A program made the translations under genes and the position numbers. The notes beneath the pieces were generated by a model. The model saw only the letters and a list, made by a program, of their open reading frames with translations. It was not told where the DNA came from and searched no databases. Positions 22,863 through 26,466 of a stretch of DNA of 26,466 nucleotides are shown here, piece after piece; position 1 is the stretch's first letter, and each line of letters begins with the position of its first letter. The stretch comes from Oscillospiraceae bacterium (GTDB taxonomy: Bacteria > Bacillota > Clostridia > Oscillospirales > Oscillospiraceae), in contig JAIRRO010000049.1 in NCBI GenBank assembly GCA_031255955.1, positions 1-26,466 on the forward strand, written 5' to 3'.

Positions 22863-24806
22863 TTACAGCAGTCCGCGCCGAAGCAAATCCTCATACAGAT
22901 TCACAACGGAGGCGCCGACAGGCGCGGACGGCGGATAGACGCGGTCAAATCCGAGTTTTTTGAATTTGACCGCGTCGTCCGCGAAATCATGCTTGCCGAC
23001 GCCGAGAATTCCGCCGATATACAGCAGAATATCGTCCACACCGGCTTCTATGCATTTGTCGCGAAAGCCCTGCAAATCCATCTCCGCCATACCGTAAAGG
23101 CTGGTCATAAGCATAGCTGCGGCGTCCGTTTCACGCGCTGCTTTGATAAATTCCTCCGGCGGCGTCTGCGCGCCGAGCGCCACCACCTTAAAGCCCGTCT
23201 CCCGCAGCACCCTTGAGATGATTTTTGTGCCGATGACGTGCGCGTCCACGCCCACCGTACCCGTTATTATCGTCGGCGGGTTTTTTCGGACAGCCTCCGC
23301 GATATATGCCGGAACCTCATCGTCGTCGTTATTTGCTGCCGTGCCCGGCGGGTCAATCAACACGCCGCGTGAGAGCGACCAAAAATCCGCCAGCGACGTT
23401 TTATATCCCAGCCGACGCCCCTCCGCCGCCTCGCGCTCGCGAATTTTTTCGTCATTATACTGCCGCACCTCGTCCGGTATCGGCAGGTTGCCGTATTCGA
23501 TATAGCGGCAAGCCCCCTGCAAATCTCGCGCACCCATGCATAAATCGCGCACATTGACGTTTATCGAAAACGGGGAATCCAGCACGCCCGCCTCAATCGC
23601 GCGGACGACGCCCACGGCAATGTCCCCGTCCCCCATCTCTATCGTCTTATCGATTATCGCCGACACGGCAAGCTCGCACATCCGCCGCTCAATCTCAACC
23701 TGCGCGCTGTCGAACGAGATACCCTGCCGCCGCGTGACGTTAAAAATCCAGTTCGCGGAGCGGTATGTCTGCATATGGCTCTCGACAGACGGCACGCCGG
23801 AGGCTTCGTCCACGGTTTTCACGCTGCACGCGTCAACGGGGGAGAGCGCCGCCGCCATGGCGATGTAATTGATATATCCATAGGCGCTGCCGACGTCCTG
23901 CGGGAAAGCGAACAGTGAGGATTGATTGCCGATGATGCCGGGTATCTGCACATCCGTAAACCCGAATTTATCGAGATATTTTCGAAACAGTCCCTCCGCC
24001 GCCTTGATTTCCGAAACATCCTGCGCCAGATTTCCCTGAAAATTCATCAGCGGCACAACAGATTTTACCCCCTGCCCGGCGGAAATCAGCGCTTCGATAA
24101 TCTGTGTCGCGATATTGATATACATCGGAATTACGCCGTTGGGCAGCCAACCGTGGCAATCGGTGGAGATTATGACGCCGCGGTCGGCATAATACCCGAT
24201 TAATCGCCCGAGATACTGCGCTGTTTCAATGCATTCCTCCGGCGTGGCGAGCTTATCGTACCCGCCGATCCAACCGAAAAAGCTGTTTGGCATCGCCGTC
24301 ATACCGGACGCGAACGCAACCTCCCCGACGAAGGAATTCGCGACGCGCGAGCTGCGCGGGTCAAACGCCCCCGGAACGGACTCCACCACGCGTCGCGTCG
24401 TTTTTACCCCGTGGTTGATAATCGGATAGCCGTTGAGCTTCATTTTTCCCGTTTTTATGCTCTCCTCCAGCCCCGCCGCCGCCTTGTCCAGCTGCAAATT
24501 CCGCGTATATGAATCCGTGGTGAACGGGAACAGGCGCACGCCGACGGCGTCAAGCGATTGCAGCAGCTCAATTTCCCGCTCAACGACGGGTACGCCGGAG
24601 CGCGGGAATAGCCCGATGCCGCCCTCCGCGCGGTATTTCGCAAGCGCCTTCGTAAAATTTTTGCTGTCCGGCAAGGCTTTTTGGTACGCGACAGCCTCGT
24701 CAAGGTCGCACTCTCTGCCCGTCTCCGGATGCGGGGCAAGCACCTCCGGACGCAGCTTATTCAGGAATATATCCTCATCTATGCGTTTTTGGCGTACTTT
24801 TATCAT
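22863..24806 (-). CDS. Adenosylcobalamin-dependent mutase, fused glutamate-mutase E and S components
   Basis: A 647-residue enzyme. Residues 1-480 match component E of glutamate mutase, which is a separate subunit in Clostridium cochlearium. Residues 510-647 match component S, with the B12 motif DAHVIG (Asp521, axial His523), SLYG and GFDRVYPPSAP. Aligned to C. cochlearium GlmE from memory, Arg66, Arg100 and Arg149 are kept as Arg69, Arg102 and Arg151, and coenzyme residues Lys326 and Glu330 as Lys330 and Glu334. Glu171, which binds the substrate amino group, is Pro173; Tyr177 is Trp179 and Lys322 is Ala326. The substrate is therefore probably a dicarboxylate other than glutamate; 2-methyleneglutarate mutase is similar in size and layout. 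The start ATG 24806 follows AAGGAGG. Confidence 0.87.
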   Translation of the reverse strand: MIKVRQKRIDEDIFLNKLRPEVLAPHPETGRECDLDEAVAYQKALPDSKNFTKALAKYRAEGGIGLFPRSGVPVVEREIELLQSLDAVGVRLFPFTTDSYTRNLQLDKAAAGLEESIKTGKMKLNGYPIINHGVKTTRRVVESVPGAFDPRSSRVANSFVGEVAFASGMTAMPNSFFGWIGGYDKLATPEECIETAQYLGRLIGYYADRGVIISTDCHGWLPNGVIPMYINIATQIIEALISAGQGVKSVVPLMNFQGNLAQDVSEIKAAEGLFRKYLDKFGFTDVQIPGIIGNQSSLFAFPQDVGSAYGYINYIAMAAALSPVDACSVKTVDEASGVPSVESHMQTYRSANWIFNVTRRQGISFDSAQVEIERRMCELAVSAIIDKTIEMGDGDIAVGVVRAIEAGVLDSPFSINVNVRDLCMGARDLQGACRYIEYGNLPIPDEVRQYNDEKIREREAAEGRRLGYKTSLADFWSLSRGVLIDPPGTAANNDDDEVPAYIAEAVRKNPPTIITGTVGVDAHVIGTKIISRVLRETGFKVVALGAQTPPEEFIKAARETDAAAMLMTSLYGMAEMDLQGFRDKCIEAGVDDILLYIGGILGVGKHDFADDAVKFKKLGFDRVYPPSAPVGASVVNLYEDLLRRGLL

Positions 24807-24828
24807 TTGGGTTGCCTCCTTATTTGGC

Positions 24829-24944
24829 GTGCTGTCGCACGGGGAACGCGCCTGTGGGCGCGACGGGGGGATTTGCGGCACGGGGAACGCGTTGCGGGCG
24901 CGGGCGTATACCGCGCTTAATGTGCTGTCGCACGGGGAACGCGC
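24829..24944. repeat. Repeats between the activase and mutase genes
   Basis: A 23-bp unit at 24829-24851 recurs without mismatch at 24922-24944, and its 14-bp core GCACGGGGAACGCG appears again at 24878-24891. The copies are spaced 44 and 49 bp apart (core to core), and the sequence following each core is similarly GC-rich. They fill most of the 146-bp gap between the two operon genes. The first nine or so bases (GTGC, GCAC) could form a small stem. They look like dispersed intergenic repeats rather than a CRISPR array. Confidence 0.85.
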
Positions 24945-24952
24945 ATTTCAAG

Positions 24953-25876
24953 TTATTTGCTCACCTCGCACTTGAAGCCGTGTTTTTCAAAGATGACTTT
25001 TGCCGCGTCAAGCTCCGACGCCGTGTTTTCGCGCAGCTCCGCGAGCGGATAGCGCATCCCAAGCGCCTGATATTTGTTCTCGCCGTACCGGTGATACGGC
25101 AGTATGGATACGGCGGCGTCGGGCGCGTACTGCTTTGCAATGTGCGCGAGCGCCTCTATCGCTTCGGGAGAGTTGTTGTATTCCGGTATCAGCGGCAGGC
25201 GCAGCGTCGTCGCGACGCCGCGTTCCGAGACGCGCCGCAGATTGTCTAATATGACGCCGGAATCAACGCCGATATGCTCGAGGTGAAGCCGGGGGTCAGG
25301 GTGCTTCAAATCGAAATAGACAAGGTCGGTGTAGTCCAGAATTTTATCAAGCGCCGCGCGCGTCCCGAAGCCGGAGGTGTCCGCGCAGGTGTGAATACCC
25401 TCCTCGCGGCATTTTTTGAATATCGCCGATGTAAAATCCGGCTGGGACAATATTTCTCCGCCGGAGCAGGTCACGCCGCCACCGGAGGTTTCATAATACA
25501 CCGCGTCGCGGCGGATCACCTTCCACACCTGCTGGACGGTCATTTTCCCGCCCTTTATCTCAAGCGCGCCGTTGACGCAGGCGTCAACGCAGATTTTACA
25601 TTCCTCGCACGCCCCGTGAGCCTCGCATTTTTCGCGGTCGATGACAATCGCGTCCTCCGTGAGCCGGAGCGCCCCCGCGGGACACCCGGCTGCGCAAGCC
25701 CCGCATTTCACGCACGATGTGTGGCGGTGAAAAAGCTGCGGGGCAACGCTCTGTGATTCGGGGTTTGAACACCACGGACAGCGCAGCGGACAGCCCTTGA
25801 GGAACACCGTCGTGCGGATGCCGGGTCCGTCGTCAATGCTGTAGCGCTGGATGTTGAAAACGATACCGTCGGTCAT
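24953..25876 (-). CDS. Glycyl-radical enzyme activating enzyme (radical SAM)
   Basis: A 307-residue radical SAM protein. The SAM cluster cysteines are Cys29, Cys33 and Cys36 (KGCPLRCPWCSNPES), preceded by the family signature YSIDDGPGIRTTVF. An inserted ferredoxin-like domain binds two further clusters (Cys55, 58, 61, 65 and Cys90, 93, 96, 100). GGGVTCSGGE is the SAM-binding motif. Such activases abstract hydrogen from a glycine in a partner enzyme. The two-cluster insert is typical of activases for non-PFL enzymes, such as choline lyase, glycerol dehydratase or 4-hydroxyphenylacetate decarboxylase types. No glycyl-radical enzyme is encoded here. The start ATG 25876 overlaps the upstream small gene by 4 bp (ATGA), with GGAG six bases before it. 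Confidence 0.92.
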   Translation of the reverse strand: MTDGIVFNIQRYSIDDGPGIRTTVFLKGCPLRCPWCSNPESQSVAPQLFHRHTSCVKCGACAAGCPAGALRLTEDAIVIDREKCEAHGACEECKICVDACVNGALEIKGGKMTVQQVWKVIRRDAVYYETSGGGVTCSGGEILSQPDFTSAIFKKCREEGIHTCADTSGFGTRAALDKILDYTDLVYFDLKHPDPRLHLEHIGVDSGVILDNLRRVSERGVATTLRLPLIPEYNNSPEAIEALAHIAKQYAPDAAVSILPYHRYGENKYQALGMRYPLAELRENTASELDAAKVIFEKHGFKCEVSK

Positions 25877-26133
25877 TGTCGCTCCATTTCGTCGGTTCCC
25901 GGTGGGGAGGTGATTGATTTTGCGGAACGCTGCCGCTCGATAATATTTTCAATTTCAGCGAGCACACCCTCGGGTCCTGTCAGATGATACGGCTCGTAGC
26001 CAATGTCAAGAAAATGGAGAATGTCAAATTCTCTGTCAAGCTCTAAAAAATGTTCCGGCGACAGATTATGCCTCCGCATATATAGGTTGGCGATTTGCAC
26101 CTGTAAATATAGCTCGCTGTTAATACCGGTCAT
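25873..26133 (-). CDS. DUF3791-like small protein
   Basis: An 86-residue protein whose core (LYLQVQIANLYMRRHNLSPEHFLELDREFDILHFLDIGY) resembles DUF3791, a family of about 70 residues often found with DUF3990 genes and suspected to be part of toxin-antitoxin loci. The assignment rests on overall pattern only. The start ATG 26133 follows GGAGGT, 3 bp after the neighbouring small gene. The stop overlaps the activase start as ATGA, so the small genes and the activase are translated from one message. The C-terminal tail after IIERQ is polar and probably unstructured. The gene is more AT-rich than the activase. Confidence 0.6.
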   Translation of the reverse strand: MTGINSELYLQVQIANLYMRRHNLSPEHFLELDREFDILHFLDIGYEPYHLTGPEGVLAEIENIIERQRSAKSITSPPGTDEMERQ

Positions 26134-26136
26134 TAA

Positions 26137-26379
26137 CTACACCTCCAGCCATCTATCCCAGTCACCCTGTTGCTCCGCGTCAATCATATCAAGGATGTAT
26201 GTCGGACTTTCAAGATACAGATACGATTCGGGGTTAAACAAAAGCATATATGTTTTCGTTTTCATAAGCTCGCGCAGTGTTTCCGTTGGTGTTTTTCCAT
26301 TGCGACGGGAAAGCTCGTCAACTACATTCGTGATAGCCAGATCGGTGATGAATACGGCGGAATTTTCGTTTATTGTCAC
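26137..26379 (-). CDS. Small hypothetical protein paired with the DUF3791-like gene
   Basis: An 80-residue helical protein (FITDLAITNVVDELSRRNGKTPTETLRELM, then a Tyr/Leu-rich part and SPTYILDMIDAEQQGDWDRW). Similar small genes occur beside DUF3791 genes and may be antitoxin-like, but I cannot assign a function. I use GTG 26379 because GGAGG lies nine bases upstream. The same frame stays open to the window edge, and a second frame also runs from the edge and stops at a TGA overlapping this GTG. So either this gene extends further or an upstream gene ends here; 26380-26466 holds nothing else I can identify. Confidence 0.6.
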   Translation of the reverse strand: MTINENSAVFITDLAITNVVDELSRRNGKTPTETLRELMKTKTYMLLFNPESYLYLESPTYILDMIDAEQQGDWDRWLEV

Positions 26380-26466
26380 GGGATTATCCTCCTGCTTTTG
26401 AATGTCAGTAGAGACGCGGCTTTCGCCGTTCCGAAGAAAGTTTGATATGGAAGCTTGTCTGCTAAG

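Noticed and set aside
24829..24944. Possible CRISPR array
   Set aside because: Only two full copies and one partial, with similar GC-rich sequence between them rather than unique spacers, and no cas genes.
24807..24952. Cobalamin riboswitch before the mutase
   Set aside because: No B12-box-like sequence is visible; the space is filled by the short repeats.

Overview
The window comes from a moderately GC-rich, endospore-forming member of the Clostridia (Bacillota), probably a gut-type anaerobe. The evidence is a complete spoIIAA-spoIIAB-sigF operon, spoIIE, spoIIM, a RicT/YaaT (PSP1) gene, RNase Y, the yajC/TIGR04086 pair, adenosylcobalamin-dependent and molybdopterin enzymes, a glycyl-radical activase, and strong Shine-Dalgarno sites with frequent GTG and TTG starts. 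Species cannot be named from the sequence.

Layout. (1) 59-2867, plus strand: a soluble ABC-type ATPase, a DUF4213/DUF364 protein, a THEP1-like NTPase and an AT-rich unknown gene, tightly packed. (2) 2904-4583: a consensus promoter and an RNase Y gene cut by one in-frame TAG. (3) 4627-7341: a large molybdopterin enzyme of the pyrogallol-phloroglucinol transhydroxylase type, without its iron-sulfur subunit. (4) 7460-9244: the sigma-F operon, whose last codons are repeated downstream, then a lone 5S rRNA gene with its own strong promoter and a hairpin shared with the trp genes. (5) 9223-11848, minus: trpF-trpB-trpA with its own promoter. (6) 12068-15279, plus: ricT, an Lsa-like ABC-F ribosome-protection protein and an ECF-transporter S component. 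(7) 15271-17485: a surface SLH protein (minus, apparently leaderless) and thiN (plus) from back-to-back promoters. (8) 17488-21361, minus: spoIIE, spoIIM, a TIGR04086 membrane protein and yajC. (9) 21454-26379, minus: MutL, a fused glutamate-mutase-like E-S enzyme, a glycyl-radical-enzyme activase and two small DUF3791-type genes.

How the genes work together. SpoIIE dephosphorylates SpoIIAA, which frees sigma-F from SpoIIAB; SpoIIM acts later in engulfment; RicT belongs to the complex that modulates RNase Y and the Spo0A phosphorelay in Bacillus. The main metabolic interest is the right end: a natural fusion of the two glutamate mutase components keeps the three substrate-carboxylate arginines and the coenzyme residues but has lost the residue that reads the amino group. 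It probably works on another dicarboxylate, next to an activase whose glycyl-radical partner is not in the window. At the left end, an orphan transhydroxylase-like enzyme lies near an uncharacterised ATPase/DUF364/NTPase cluster that may handle a metal or cofactor.

The window has several short tandem duplications or repeats at gene junctions (sigF tail, trpF/trpB, yajC leader, activase/mutase gap) and two tail-to-tail gene pairs with no visible terminator. I see no tRNA, CRISPR array, insertion sequence or recognisable riboswitch. Family assignments rest on motif recognition and remembered homologous sequences; no database search was run.
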